DNA of 64,000 bases from contig CANKBS010000001.1 in the NCBI GenBank assembly GCA_947480015.1, positions 62,001-126,000 on the forward strand. Direction: 5' to 3'. Of this stretch, positions 44,357 to 52,983 are shown in pieces. Numbering within the stretch: the stretch's first letter is position 1; each line of letters starts with the position of its first letter. The notes under the pieces are model-generated. The model saw nothing but the letters and a program-made list of their open reading frames with translations, did no database searches and was not told the origin of the DNA. A program made the translations under genes and the position numbers. Source of the stretch: Sphingobacteriaceae bacterium (GTDB lineage Bacteria > Bacteroidota > Bacteroidia > B-17B0 > Aurantibacillaceae).

Positions 44357-45727
44357 ATGGGATGTAGTAGTGGAGGATGTGGTACCGGAACTAGTGGTAC
44401 ACCTGCCGGATGTAATAATAACGGATCTTGTGGCACCTCCGACGGTTGTAATAAATTAACCGTTTTTGACTGGCTGGGAAACATGAACCTACCGGAAGGT
44501 CAAAAACCATGTGATGTTGTTGAAGTACGATTTAAGAATTCACGTAAAGAATTTTTCCGAAATACCAATAACCTGAGTTTAAATGTGGGCGATAGTATTG
44601 CTGTAGAAGCCACTTCAGGTCATGATATGGGCACTGTATCCTTAACCGGAGAATTGGTACGACTGCAGTTAAAAAAGCGCAACATTAATTTTGATAATGA
44701 AGAAATAAAAAAAGTTTACCGTAAAGCTAAAACTGGCGATTTGGATAAATGGCGTGAAGCTCAAGCGCTCGAAATCAATACCATGTATCGGGCACGCACC
44801 ATTGCCTTAAAACTTGGTCTCGAAATGAAACTAAGTGACGTGGAATTTCAAGGTGACAAATCAAAAGCCGTGTTTTATTACACAGCTGATGCGCGTGTTG
44901 ATTTCAGAGAACTTATCAAAGTTTTGGCCGATGAATTTAAGGTAAGAATTGAAATGCGTCAAATTGGGGCCCGTCAAGAAGCTTCCCGTTTGGGCGGCAT
45001 AGGCTCTTGTGGACGTGAACTTTGTTGCAGCACCTGGTTAACCGACTTTAGAACGGTAAACACCAGTGCAGCAAGGTATCAACAGTTATCTCTAAACCCC
45101 TTAAAATTAGCGGGTCAATGTGGTAAATTAAAATGTTGTCTCAATTATGAATTAGATAGTTATCTCGATGCTTTAAAAGAATTCCCGGACATGGATGGTA
45201 AAAAATTACTGACCAAAAAAGGCGATGCGTTTTTACAGAAGACGGATATTTTTAATCGTACCATGTGGTTCAGTTACCGCAGCGATCCGGGTGTTTTTAT
45301 ACCTTTAAATGTTAAGGCGGTTCATGAAATTCTGGAAGCCAATAAAGCCGGTGAATCACCTGACGCCTTAATACCATCCATTAAAATAACAGAGAAAATT
45401 ATAGTTCAGGAACCAAATTTTGAAAATGTGGTAGGTCAGGATAGTTTAACCCGCTTCGATCGCAAAGGCGGTGGTGGTAAGGGGAGAATTAGTCAACGTC
45501 CAAAACAAGCTCAAAGCAGGCCGAAGAGCGTAAATCCAAATCAAAAACCAAGAGACCCGAATCAAAAACCAAAAGAACCAGGACAAAATAAGCAGCAGGC
45601 CAAACCACAGGGCAAGCCTGCAGCCAATCAAAAACCAAAGCAGCCTGATAATAGGTCGCACGGAACTAATCCGAATAGAAAACCAAATCCACCAAAAAAT
45701 GATAACCCGGGTCTGCCAAAAGTTTAG
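44357..45727 (+). CDS. ricT: PSP1-domain protein RicT-like
   Basis: A 456-residue homologue of RicT (YaaT), which in Bacillus forms a Fe-S-containing complex with YlbF/YmcA affecting RNA processing. I start at ATG 44357, giving the Gly/Cys-rich N-terminus MGCSSGGCGTGTSG followed by NKLTVFDWL, as in Bacteroidota homologues. The PSP1 core (about 55-280) includes FYYTADARVDFRELIKVLADEF, RIEMRQIGARQEA and the cysteine-rich GGIGSCGRELCCSTWL and LAGQCGKLKCCLNYE. The C-terminal about 90 residues are a Lys/Pro/Asn/Gln-rich disordered tail. gldH begins inside its 3' end (29-bp overlap). Whether this clade forms the Bacillus-type complex is not known. Confidence 0.9.
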   Translation: MGCSSGGCGTGTSGTPAGCNNNGSCGTSDGCNKLTVFDWLGNMNLPEGQKPCDVVEVRFKNSRKEFFRNTNNLSLNVGDSIAVEATSGHDMGTVSLTGELVRLQLKKRNINFDNEEIKKVYRKAKTGDLDKWREAQALEINTMYRARTIALKLGLEMKLSDVEFQGDKSKAVFYYTADARVDFRELIKVLADEFKVRIEMRQIGARQEASRLGGIGSCGRELCCSTWLTDFRTVNTSAARYQQLSLNPLKLAGQCGKLKCCLNYELDSYLDALKEFPDMDGKKLLTKKGDAFLQKTDIFNRTMWFSYRSDPGVFIPLNVKAVHEILEANKAGESPDALIPSIKITEKIIVQEPNFENVVGQDSLTRFDRKGGGGKGRISQRPKQAQSRPKSVNPNQKPRDPNQKPKEPGQNKQQAKPQGKPAANQKPKQPDNRSHGTNPNRKPNPPKNDNPGLPKV

Positions 45728-46184
45728 GTACTTTTTTGTGATTGCCGCTTGTGCAATTGCTTTTTCTTCGTGTAATAACAATGTGGTGTTTAGTAAATAC
45801 CAGACGTTTGCCGACAATGAATGGCACGCCAAGGATAAAGCAGTGTTTGATCTAGAAATCACCGATACACAAGCGCTTAATAACATTTCGTTAATGGTGC
45901 GTCATTTGGATACCTACCCATACAACAATTTATATTTGTTTGTTACCACCAAATACCCCGATGGGAAAATCACGACAGACACGATGGAAGTGGTTTTAGC
46001 CAATAACAAAGGCGAATGGCAGGGTAGTGGCGCCGGAGATATTTTTGATTTTAAAGTGCCAATTAAAAAAAATGTGCGCTTTCCTTTAGGCGGCAAATAC
46101 CAGTTTACTTTCGAACAGGCCATGCGTGTTGAGCCACTTCCGATGATTATGGATTTTGGATTTGAGATCGAAAAGAGCAAGTAA
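45699..46184 (+). CDS. gldH: Gliding motility lipoprotein GldH
   Basis: A 161-residue lipoprotein required for gliding in Flavobacterium johnsoniae, probably with the GldK-N/T9SS apparatus. A signal peptide leads to lipobox FSSC (Cys near residue 25). The mature domain contains VFSKYQTFADNEWHAKDKAVFDLEI, YNNLYLFVTTKYPDG and FPLGGKYQFTFEQAMR, typical of GldH. The ricT-gldH order is common in Bacteroidota and supports the call. The ATG lies within the ricT tail (29-bp overlap, other frame). Presence of gldH does not by itself prove gliding, since many non-gliders keep it. Confidence 0.9.
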   Translation: MITRVCQKFRYFFVIAACAIAFSSCNNNVVFSKYQTFADNEWHAKDKAVFDLEITDTQALNNISLMVRHLDTYPYNNLYLFVTTKYPDGKITTDTMEVVLANNKGEWQGSGAGDIFDFKVPIKKNVRFPLGGKYQFTFEQAMRVEPLPMIMDFGFEIEKSK

Positions 46185-46224
46185 TTTTATTTTCATAAAA
46201 CCATTTTTCATTCTTACTTGATCA

Positions 46225-46722
46225 ATGATAACAAAAAAAATAAGCACACTACTCCTGTTGGCACTGCTTTTTACAGGCAGTGCCTTTGCCCAATCAGCGG
46301 CTGAATCCCACCATAGTAAACACTACAGTAAAGAACCGTTATGGATCCGCATGATGGATGACCCGCAGGTCAATTATCATGAAACCATAAAGGCTTTCAG
46401 GCTTTACTGGAAAGAGCGTGTGTTACCAAAAGAACCATTTGAAACAGATGAAATGGAAGTGTTTGAGCGGGAAGTAGGTTTGATAAAAGAAGGCGAATCG
46501 GAAAAAGAAAAAGTACGGGAAGAAAAACAAAAACTAAAAAAACAAAAGCCGAACGAAATTAATTACGCTGCTGAAGTACGTGCCTTTAAAGGTTGGCTGC
46601 AAAGTGTGCAACCATGGCTTAGAGAAGATGGCAGCATTATTTCGGCAGAGGAACAACAGGCCATTATTAATAAACAACATCAGGACCTGAAAGAACTTGA
46701 AAAAAGAGATGGCAAAAAGTAA
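46225..46722 (+). CDS. Small secreted protein, charged C-terminus, unknown function
   Basis: A 165-residue protein with a clear signal peptide (MITKKISTLLLLALLFTGSAFAQ). The mature part has PLWIRMMDDPQVNYHETIKAF, a Lys/Glu coiled-coil-like middle and WLQSVQPWLREDGSIIS near the end. No named domain recognised. Its 3' end overlaps the start of the giant sortilin-like gene by 14 bp, so they are very likely co-expressed. Similar small proteins precede large propeller T9SS proteins in related genomes, in my recollection; a role as partner or chaperone is only inference. Confidence 0.75.
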   Translation: MITKKISTLLLLALLFTGSAFAQSAAESHHSKHYSKEPLWIRMMDDPQVNYHETIKAFRLYWKERVLPKEPFETDEMEVFEREVGLIKEGESEKEKVREEKQKLKKQKPNEINYAAEVRAFKGWLQSVQPWLREDGSIISAEEQQAIINKQHQDLKELEKRDGKK

Positions 46723-49700
46723 ATTAATTTTTCACAAAAGATGGGCTGTCATTTGTATTAGCTTGTTTTTTATATTGCTAGAAGGACGGGCACAATTAGC
46801 GAATTGGAAACCTTCATCAGGAACAAATTTTCCGACCAATTTAGTCGGACAAATTAATGGCATGACGCGGATCAGTCAATTGAAGTTTCATGCTACCGAT
46901 ACCAATAAATACTATGCCATTACCGCAGAGGGGGGGTTATTTTTAAGTAATAATCAGGCAAGCAGCTGGACTGTGGCACCGGGCACCGAAACACTCACGG
47001 GGAGTTGTGCAGCAGTTTGTATCGACTACACAAATGACCAGAACATCTGGCTTGGAACCGGCGATGCTAATTATTACTCCAATGGTCAGGGATTAATGCG
47101 ATCAAACAACGGGGGCTTAAGTTTTAGCGCAGGCACCTTAACCAATTGTCTGGTACTAGAAATAATACAAAACCCCACTAATGCTGCTGAATTTCTTAGC
47201 GCTACAAACAAGGGTATTTATAAATCAAGCAATGGTGGAACGACATGGGCGGCTATGACTGCAACGAGTTTGCCATTTTGCGACATGGTACTTAATGCTG
47301 CCGTTAATTCACAAACCGTTTACGCTTGCACCAAAGAGACCATCCCTAAATTTTTACGCTCAATCGATTTTGGTGCCAGCTGGACTCAAATAACTGCCGG
47401 CATAGTTAGTTCGACTTCACTCATAACTAGCGGCGCTCGTATTGCTGTTACGCCGGCCAATACCAACGTGGTTTATTTTGAAGTAATAGGCGGCGGTGGA
47501 ATAATTCATAAATCAAATGATGGCGGTTTGAATTTTTCTGTCAAAAAACCGGAAGGGAGCCCTTATATAACTTTTTACAGTAACACCTATACTTCCAGTA
47601 CGCAAGGTGATTACAACAATTCCATTACGGTAGATCGCAGCAACCCTGCCCGAATTTGGTTGCAATCGCATAACACCTGGTTTTCTGCAGATAGCGGCGC
47701 AACATGGACCATGCAAACCTTCTGGGCATTTACCGTGCATACCGATATGCATAAAATTCAGCAAGCACCTTTTAACGCCTCTAAATTATACAGTTGTAAT
47801 GATGGCGGTGTATGGCTGAGTAACGATGCCGGGAATACCTGGACAGCAAAATCGAATGGGATTTATGCTTTTGAAATCGGCAACGAAACCGGTGTGAGTA
47901 GTTTAATAAAAAAAGATTTTGTAAGTATCGGCACGCAGGACAATGCCCGTCTATATGGCAATGCCAATGGCTGGTATACCATTAGCGGTGGTGATGACTA
48001 TGCCAAACGTCAATTTGATTATAACGGACATATTTATTTTGACGGCCTTAATCGTCAAATGAATCATACCGGTGTGAGCACCACGTATAATTTGCCTACC
48101 ACCAACTGGAATGTTTTTGCTTTTAACAGGCTTAATGTAAATGTGGGTTATATGGCTCAAAACGATGTTTATCGTACCACTAATTTGGCTTCCGCATCAC
48201 CAACGTGGACCCAGATCACATTTTTTAATCAAGCTGTTCGCTCACTGCACAGTTGCATAGCCGATCCAAATCGATTGTATGTATTATTAAATTCAGGCGC
48301 CTTTTATGCCTGTAATAATGCACTGGCAGCTACACCTTCCTTTACCCTGCGCACATCACCCGCTGCCGCTAACAGCATTGCCAGTATGGCCATTATGGCA
48401 AACAACCCGGATATTATTTATGTGAGTTCAAATAATGCCGTTTACCGTTCGGCCGATGCCGGCATAAGCTGGACAAATGTGACTTACAATTTGCCTAACG
48501 TAAATCACCGCCGCATTTTAGCAGAAGATTATGGCGGCACTCAGGAATTGGTTTTTATGGCCACCAACAATGCCGTGTATTATAAAAAATCAGGACAAAC
48601 ATCCTGGACCAACTACAGCAGTAATTTACCTTCAAGGCGCAGTCCTACAGGCTTCTCCATGTTTGATAACGGCACCACACAAGCCCGTATTCGTTACGCT
48701 ACTTTTGGAAGAGCCATGTGGGAAAGTGCATTTGATAATGTGCGCGCATTTAGCTCCCAAATTATTTTGAATAGCGACACCAGTATTACCTGTGCAAATC
48801 CCACCGTTCAATTTATGGATGGTTCGGTAGGAGCCACCAATGCCCCAATAACGTATACCTGGAGTTTTCCGGGCGGAAGTCCGGCTGCTTCTAATGCTTC
48901 TCTTGCTAATGTTTCTTATTCCATCACTGGTGTTTATTCTATTTCCCTAATAATAAAAGATGCGCTCAATAATACTTCCACAAAAACGATTAGCAAATAC
49001 ATTCAGGTAATTAACTGCAATGCCGATACCTTACCGGGCAACGCTTTAGCAGTGAAGGATCTTGGAAATTATGCCACCACGCCTTCCATTGCTTTAGGAA
49101 ACACCAATTCAATCACCATTTCTGCCTGGATCAAAATTGAAACGGCTCAGGCATCTTTTGCCGGAATTGTGTTTTCACCAAACGGTACAGCTACCGGTAT
49201 CAATTTCAGAAATGGAAACCAAATTGGTTACCATTATAATGGCCTGGCCTCAACGTATAATTTCGCGGGTGGACCAAACATACCCACAGGCTTATGGACC
49301 CACGTAGCGCTAGTAACAACAGCTACTAATGCTATTATTTATGTTAATGGGGTGCCCTATGTAAATAATGTTGCCAACACGCCAATTAATTTTACCAGTG
49401 GATTTAATTTAGGAAATGACCGTGATAATTCCACCCGAACCATGGTGGGCGCGATAGATGAAGTGTGTTTTTATAATCGTTCATTGTCGCAAAACGAGAT
49501 CCGTGAATTAATGCATCTGACAAAAAATCACAATGTGATTGACGCCGGATTAATAAGCTATTATCAGATAAATGAATTAGGAGCAACCGTATTTGACAGA
49601 GCTGGCACAGCCCATGCTAGTTTGCAAGGAACGGCGTCGCATGAACTTTCTACAGCCCCTGTTGGCAGCGGTAATTCTGAAAGAATGACCATTACAACGC

Positions 49701-51247
49701 CGGGACAAAAAATATTTTCTAATGAAGGAATGCGAATGACTTTCCCGAATGCTACGTTACCAAACGGTGAAATTTGTGTGACCCGTTTAAATATACAACC
49801 CGATTCCTTGCCACCTAATAATGCCAGTTCCAATGGTGCTGCTAAATACTGGATCGTGAATAATTATGGTGCATCCGCCTTCTTTAACAGCTTAACTAAT
49901 TTTAGTTTAACCGGCTTTGGTAATGTGTTGGTCAACGAGGCACTGGCTCCGAATAAATTTAAATTATACGCCAGAAATACGGGGGCTTATCTTGCGCCAA
50001 GCTGGATCCTTATGGACAGTGCCTATGCTGCGACTTCGGGAACAAACGCCGCATTAAGTTTCAATGCTTCGGCAATAGGAAATTTTAATTTGCAGTTTAC
50101 AGTGGTTAAAAAAAATTGTCTCGCTGCGGTATTGCCAACTATCACCGCAAATGCTAATCCATTGTGTTTAAACGCAACGGGTACTTTGTCGCTTGCAGGT
50201 GCCGTTATAAATGACGCTACGGCCTGGATGTGGTATAAAAATGGCTGTGGTCTTAATCCGGTGGGTAGCGGAACTTCACTAACTATTTCGCCTAGTATCA
50301 CAACTACTTATTTTGTTAGAGGTGAAGGCGGATGCACCTTGGCGGGACCATGTTCGAGTATTACAATTAACCTGAGTAATCAACCTGCAAATCCGGGGGC
50401 GCTAGGCGGATCAATTTCTATTTGTTCAGGCGGAAATTACACCTACAGCCTGAATCCGGTTGTTGGAGCCACAAGTTATATATGGACGTTGCCTTCGGGA
50501 TGGCAGGGGAGTTCCTCCTCAAATTCTATAGTAATTAATGCGGGTGCCAATGGTGGAAGTGTTTTGGTAAGTCCTTCCAATAGCTGCGGCGTTTCTAATT
50601 CTGCAATTTTGGCGGTTAATGTAAAGCCATCCTATACAGTTACACAAAGCTTTACCTTTTGTCCGGGTCAATCTGTATTAGTTGGCACTTCCAATTATTC
50701 AACCGCAGGAACTTTTACTAATTTATTGATTACGCAATTGGCTTGTGATAGTTTGGTTTTCACTAGCATTAATCTACTTCCGTTTATCGACATCGGTATT
50801 ACTATCAGCGGAGAAACATTAACATCTAATCAGAATGGGGCCGTTTATCAATGGATTGATTGTGACAAAGCCAATCTTAGCATTAATGGCGAAACGAACC
50901 AGTCATTCACCCCTTCAAGCAAAGGAAATTATGCCGTTATAATCAGTTTCAATAATTGCACCGATACCAGTAATTGTGAGAATATAAGGACTACTTCAGT
51001 TCTTAAAAATTATCCCGATGATGCCATCAAAATATATCCAAATCCAAGCACGGGGAAATTAAGCATCGAATGTACCCATTGCTCAGAGCCCATGAAATTA
51101 ATTAATACATTAGGGCAAGAGCTAATAAAAATTACCATGAAAACAACTAAACAGCTGGTTGATCTAAGTGAATTAAATAAGGGGGTTTATTATCTGGTAT
51201 ACAAAGAAAATGGTATACAACGTGTGAATAAAATCCTTATTCAGTAA
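46709..51247 (+). CDS. Giant T9SS type A cargo: sortilin-like propeller, PKD, LamG-like and Ig-like domains
   Basis: A 1512-residue secreted protein. The ATG at 46709 is preferred over an in-frame TTG four codons upstream. A signal peptide ends near EGRAQ. A sortilin/BNR-type beta-propeller fills about 50-675 with repeated SNDGG.. and SxDAGxTWT Asp-boxes (SSNGGTTW, SADSGATWTM, SNDAGNTWTA, SADAGISWTNV). PKD-like domain at about 690-767; LamG/concanavalin-like domain at about 777-937 (SITISAWIKI...GLWTHVALV); Ig-like Cys-containing modules at about 1135-1330; type A sorting domain at about 1434-1512 (IKIYPNPSTGKLSIE to NKILIQ). Probably a surface-attached adhesin or glycan-binding/degrading protein; no catalytic residues were identified. 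Its stop abuts that of thiL on the other strand. Confidence 0.88.
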   Translation: MAKSKLIFHKRWAVICISLFFILLEGRAQLANWKPSSGTNFPTNLVGQINGMTRISQLKFHATDTNKYYAITAEGGLFLSNNQASSWTVAPGTETLTGSCAAVCIDYTNDQNIWLGTGDANYYSNGQGLMRSNNGGLSFSAGTLTNCLVLEIIQNPTNAAEFLSATNKGIYKSSNGGTTWAAMTATSLPFCDMVLNAAVNSQTVYACTKETIPKFLRSIDFGASWTQITAGIVSSTSLITSGARIAVTPANTNVVYFEVIGGGGIIHKSNDGGLNFSVKKPEGSPYITFYSNTYTSSTQGDYNNSITVDRSNPARIWLQSHNTWFSADSGATWTMQTFWAFTVHTDMHKIQQAPFNASKLYSCNDGGVWLSNDAGNTWTAKSNGIYAFEIGNETGVSSLIKKDFVSIGTQDNARLYGNANGWYTISGGDDYAKRQFDYNGHIYFDGLNRQMNHTGVSTTYNLPTTNWNVFAFNRLNVNVGYMAQNDVYRTTNLASASPTWTQITFFNQAVRSLHSCIADPNRLYVLLNSGAFYACNNALAATPSFTLRTSPAAANSIASMAIMANNPDIIYVSSNNAVYRSADAGISWTNVTYNLPNVNHRRILAEDYGGTQELVFMATNNAVYYKKSGQTSWTNYSSNLPSRRSPTGFSMFDNGTTQARIRYATFGRAMWESAFDNVRAFSSQIILNSDTSITCANPTVQFMDGSVGATNAPITYTWSFPGGSPAASNASLANVSYSITGVYSISLIIKDALNNTSTKTISKYIQVINCNADTLPGNALAVKDLGNYATTPSIALGNTNSITISAWIKIETAQASFAGIVFSPNGTATGINFRNGNQIGYHYNGLASTYNFAGGPNIPTGLWTHVALVTTATNAIIYVNGVPYVNNVANTPINFTSGFNLGNDRDNSTRTMVGAIDEVCFYNRSLSQNEIRELMHLTKNHNVIDAGLISYYQINELGATVFDRAGTAHASLQGTASHELSTAPVGSGNSERMTITTPGQKIFSNEGMRMTFPNATLPNGEICVTRLNIQPDSLPPNNASSNGAAKYWIVNNYGASAFFNSLTNFSLTGFGNVLVNEALAPNKFKLYARNTGAYLAPSWILMDSAYAATSGTNAALSFNASAIGNFNLQFTVVKKNCLAAVLPTITANANPLCLNATGTLSLAGAVINDATAWMWYKNGCGLNPVGSGTSLTISPSITTTYFVRGEGGCTLAGPCSSITINLSNQPANPGALGGSISICSGGNYTYSLNPVVGATSYIWTLPSGWQGSSSSNSIVINAGANGGSVLVSPSNSCGVSNSAILAVNVKPSYTVTQSFTFCPGQSVLVGTSNYSTAGTFTNLLITQLACDSLVFTSINLLPFIDIGITISGETLTSNQNGAVYQWIDCDKANLSINGETNQSFTPSSKGNYAVIISFNNCTDTSNCENIRTTSVLKNYPDDAIKIYPNPSTGKLSIECTHCSEPMKLINTLGQELIKITMKTTKQLVDLSELNKGVYYLVYKENGIQRVNKILIQ

Positions 51248-52294
51248 TTAACCTTTCATCAAGGCATTCCAACCCTGAGCTTTTAGTTCATGCACAGAGC
51301 CTGCTTTCGCTACCATTAAACATCCTTTGGCTTCGTTAGTAATATGGCCAATGATTGAAATGTCCATCGAGTTTTTTAATTTTTCGTAATGCGAAAGATC
51401 AACCGTAAATAATAATTCATAATCTTCGCCACCACTTAGTGCACAAAGAGTTGGATCGAGATTAAATTCTCTGGCTGTATCGAACGTTAAAGGATCAATA
51501 GGAATTTTTTCTTCATATAGTTCAACCCCAACTTTTGATTGTGTACACAAATGGAGGATCTCTGAAGATAGGCCGTCACTCACGTCGATCAGTGATGTAG
51601 GTTGAATATCCAAATCTTTTAAAATCTGAATAATGTCTTTTCTGGCTTCCGGTTTTAATTGCCTTTCAATAATATAATCTTTGCCTTCCAGATCGGGCTG
51701 AATTTTCGGATTTTCTTTAAACACGGCTTTTTCACGTTCAAGTATTTGTAAACCCATATAAGCCCCGCCCAAATCACCACTCACGCACAATAAATTTCCT
51801 TCCTTAGCACCGTTGCGGTAAACAATAGCCTCTTTTTCGGCGGCACCAATGGCCGTAATATTTATGACGAGTCCGCTTAAATTCGAGGTCGTGTCGCCAC
51901 CTACCATGTCCACATTGTATTTTTTACAAGCCAACATCATGCCTGCATAAAGTTCTTCAATGGCTTCCAGACTAAAACGGCTTGAAATAGCTATAGATAC
52001 TACAATTTGTTTAGGCGTGGCATTCATGGCGTAAATGTCGCTGAGGTTTACAACCACACTTTTATAACCCAAATGTTTTAAGGGTACATAGCTCAGATCA
52101 AAGTGAACCCCTTCTACCAGCATATCGGTTGATACAACGGTTTGCAAATTGCCGTTATCAATTACCGCGGCATCATCACCAACCCCTTTAATGGTCGACT
52201 CCTGTTCGGTTACAATGTACTGGGTTAAATGTTTGATCAGGCCAAATTCGCCTAATTCAGAAAGTTCGGTGCGTTCTGTGTTATCAAAATCCAT
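51248..52294 (-). CDS. thiL: Thiamine-monophosphate kinase
   Basis: ATP-dependent phosphorylation of thiamine monophosphate to the coenzyme thiamine diphosphate. The 348-residue protein has the ThiL/PurM-type N-terminal GVGDDAAVID motif (about 40-49), STDMLVEGVHFDL, NLSDIYAMNATP, VGGDTT and LIDVSDGLSSE, with ALSGGEDYELLFT near the C-terminus. All are canonical. It lies 4 bp behind the pterin dehydratase gene on the same strand. Its stop codon directly adjoins the stop of the convergent giant gene with no spacer. Confidence 0.95.
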   Translation of the reverse strand: MDFDNTERTELSELGEFGLIKHLTQYIVTEQESTIKGVGDDAAVIDNGNLQTVVSTDMLVEGVHFDLSYVPLKHLGYKSVVVNLSDIYAMNATPKQIVVSIAISSRFSLEAIEELYAGMMLACKKYNVDMVGGDTTSNLSGLVINITAIGAAEKEAIVYRNGAKEGNLLCVSGDLGGAYMGLQILEREKAVFKENPKIQPDLEGKDYIIERQLKPEARKDIIQILKDLDIQPTSLIDVSDGLSSEILHLCTQSKVGVELYEEKIPIDPLTFDTAREFNLDPTLCALSGGEDYELLFTVDLSHYEKLKNSMDISIIGHITNEAKGCLMVAKAGSVHELKAQGWNALMKG

Positions 52295-52298
52295 GTTC

Positions 52299-52580
52299 TT
52301 AAATTTTATCTATTTGTGAGGCCAGTTTAAAATCGAGTTCGGTTAATCCGCCGGCATCGTGTGTGTTTAATGAAATGGAAACTGTGTTGTAAATATTTTT
52401 CCAATCGGGGTGATGATTCAGTTTTTCGGCTTCCATGGCCACCTGAGTCATAAATGCAAAAGCGGCGCTGAAATTCTTAAAACGAAAATCTTTTTGAATG
52501 GCCGTTTCTACCCGTTTCCAGTCATTAAGCTTAGCAAATTGTGTTTGAATTTCATCTTCAGAATATAACGCCGGCCTCAT
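52299..52580 (-). CDS. 4a-hydroxytetrahydrobiopterin dehydratase (pterin-4a-carbinolamine dehydratase)
   Basis: A 93-residue PCD/DCoH family enzyme that dehydrates 4a-hydroxytetrahydrobiopterin formed by aromatic amino acid hydroxylases. The active-site motif [20 protein letters not shown] and the following [13 protein letters not shown] are complete, and the length is usual. No hydroxylase gene lies here. It sits between folB and thiL, so a pterin/folate association is plausible. A TAACTTTG box 13 nt upstream (52594-52601) may give it its own promoter with thiL. Confidence 0.93.
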   Translation of the reverse strand: MRPALYSEDEIQTQFAKLNDWKRVETAIQKDFRFKNFSAAFAFMTQVAMEAEKLNHHPDWKNIYNTVSISLNTHDAGGLTELDFKLASQIDKI

Positions 52581-52593
52581 GTTAATTTTACCG

Positions 52594-52601
52594 CAAAGTT
52601 A
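52594..52601 (-). promoter_or_regulatory. Predicted -7 box TAACTTTG for the pterin dehydratase-thiL pair
   Basis: TAACTTTG on the minus strand matches TAnnTTTG, 13 nt before the ATG at 52580, within the 31-bp gap after folB. Confidence 0.45.
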
Positions 52602-52611
52602 GGATAAAATT

Positions 52612-52965
52612 TTAATCCATTACCTCTACGCTTACTTTCTCTACATCACCATTCATAGGAGGAACTAGCTTGGTGAGTTTTACGCGCAAATGGCTGATGG
52701 CCGGAAATTCTTTCTTAATAATACTGTAGATTCGTTCGCAAACTTGTTCGATGAGATTGCTCCTGCGTGCCATTTGTGTTTTACTGATCTCGTAAATAGC
52801 GCAATAATCAATGGTTTTGGTGAGATCATCGTTTTTCGCAGCTTCCGAAAAATCGGTTGTCATGTATATATCTACTACATAATGCCCGCCAATTTTTGCT
52901 TCCTCTTCCAAACAGCCATGATAACCGTATAATTTAATCCCTTCTATATTTATCGTGTGTTTCAT
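52612..52965 (-). CDS. folB: Dihydroneopterin aldolase
   Basis: Cleaves 7,8-dihydroneopterin to 6-hydroxymethyl-dihydropterin and glycolaldehyde in folate synthesis. The 117-residue protein is of standard length, with the N-terminal INIEGIKLYGYHGCLEEEAKIGG motif (substrate-binding region), the DYCAIYEISK segment, LIEQVCERI and the C-terminal VKLTKLVPPMNGDVEKVSVEV containing the catalytic lysine region. It lies 18 bp downstream of the outer-membrane receptor gene and 31 bp before the pterin dehydratase gene, all on the minus strand. Confidence 0.94.
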   Translation of the reverse strand: MKHTINIEGIKLYGYHGCLEEEAKIGGHYVVDIYMTTDFSEAAKNDDLTKTIDYCAIYEISKTQMARRSNLIEQVCERIYSIIKKEFPAISHLRVKLTKLVPPMNGDVEKVSVEVMD

Positions 52966-52983
52966 AAATTTTGTTTGAAATGA

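Noticed and set aside
45446-45886. 146-residue minus-strand ORF, Trp/Leu-rich
   Set aside because: Antisense to the Pro/Lys-rich tail of ricT and to gldH, both well supported.
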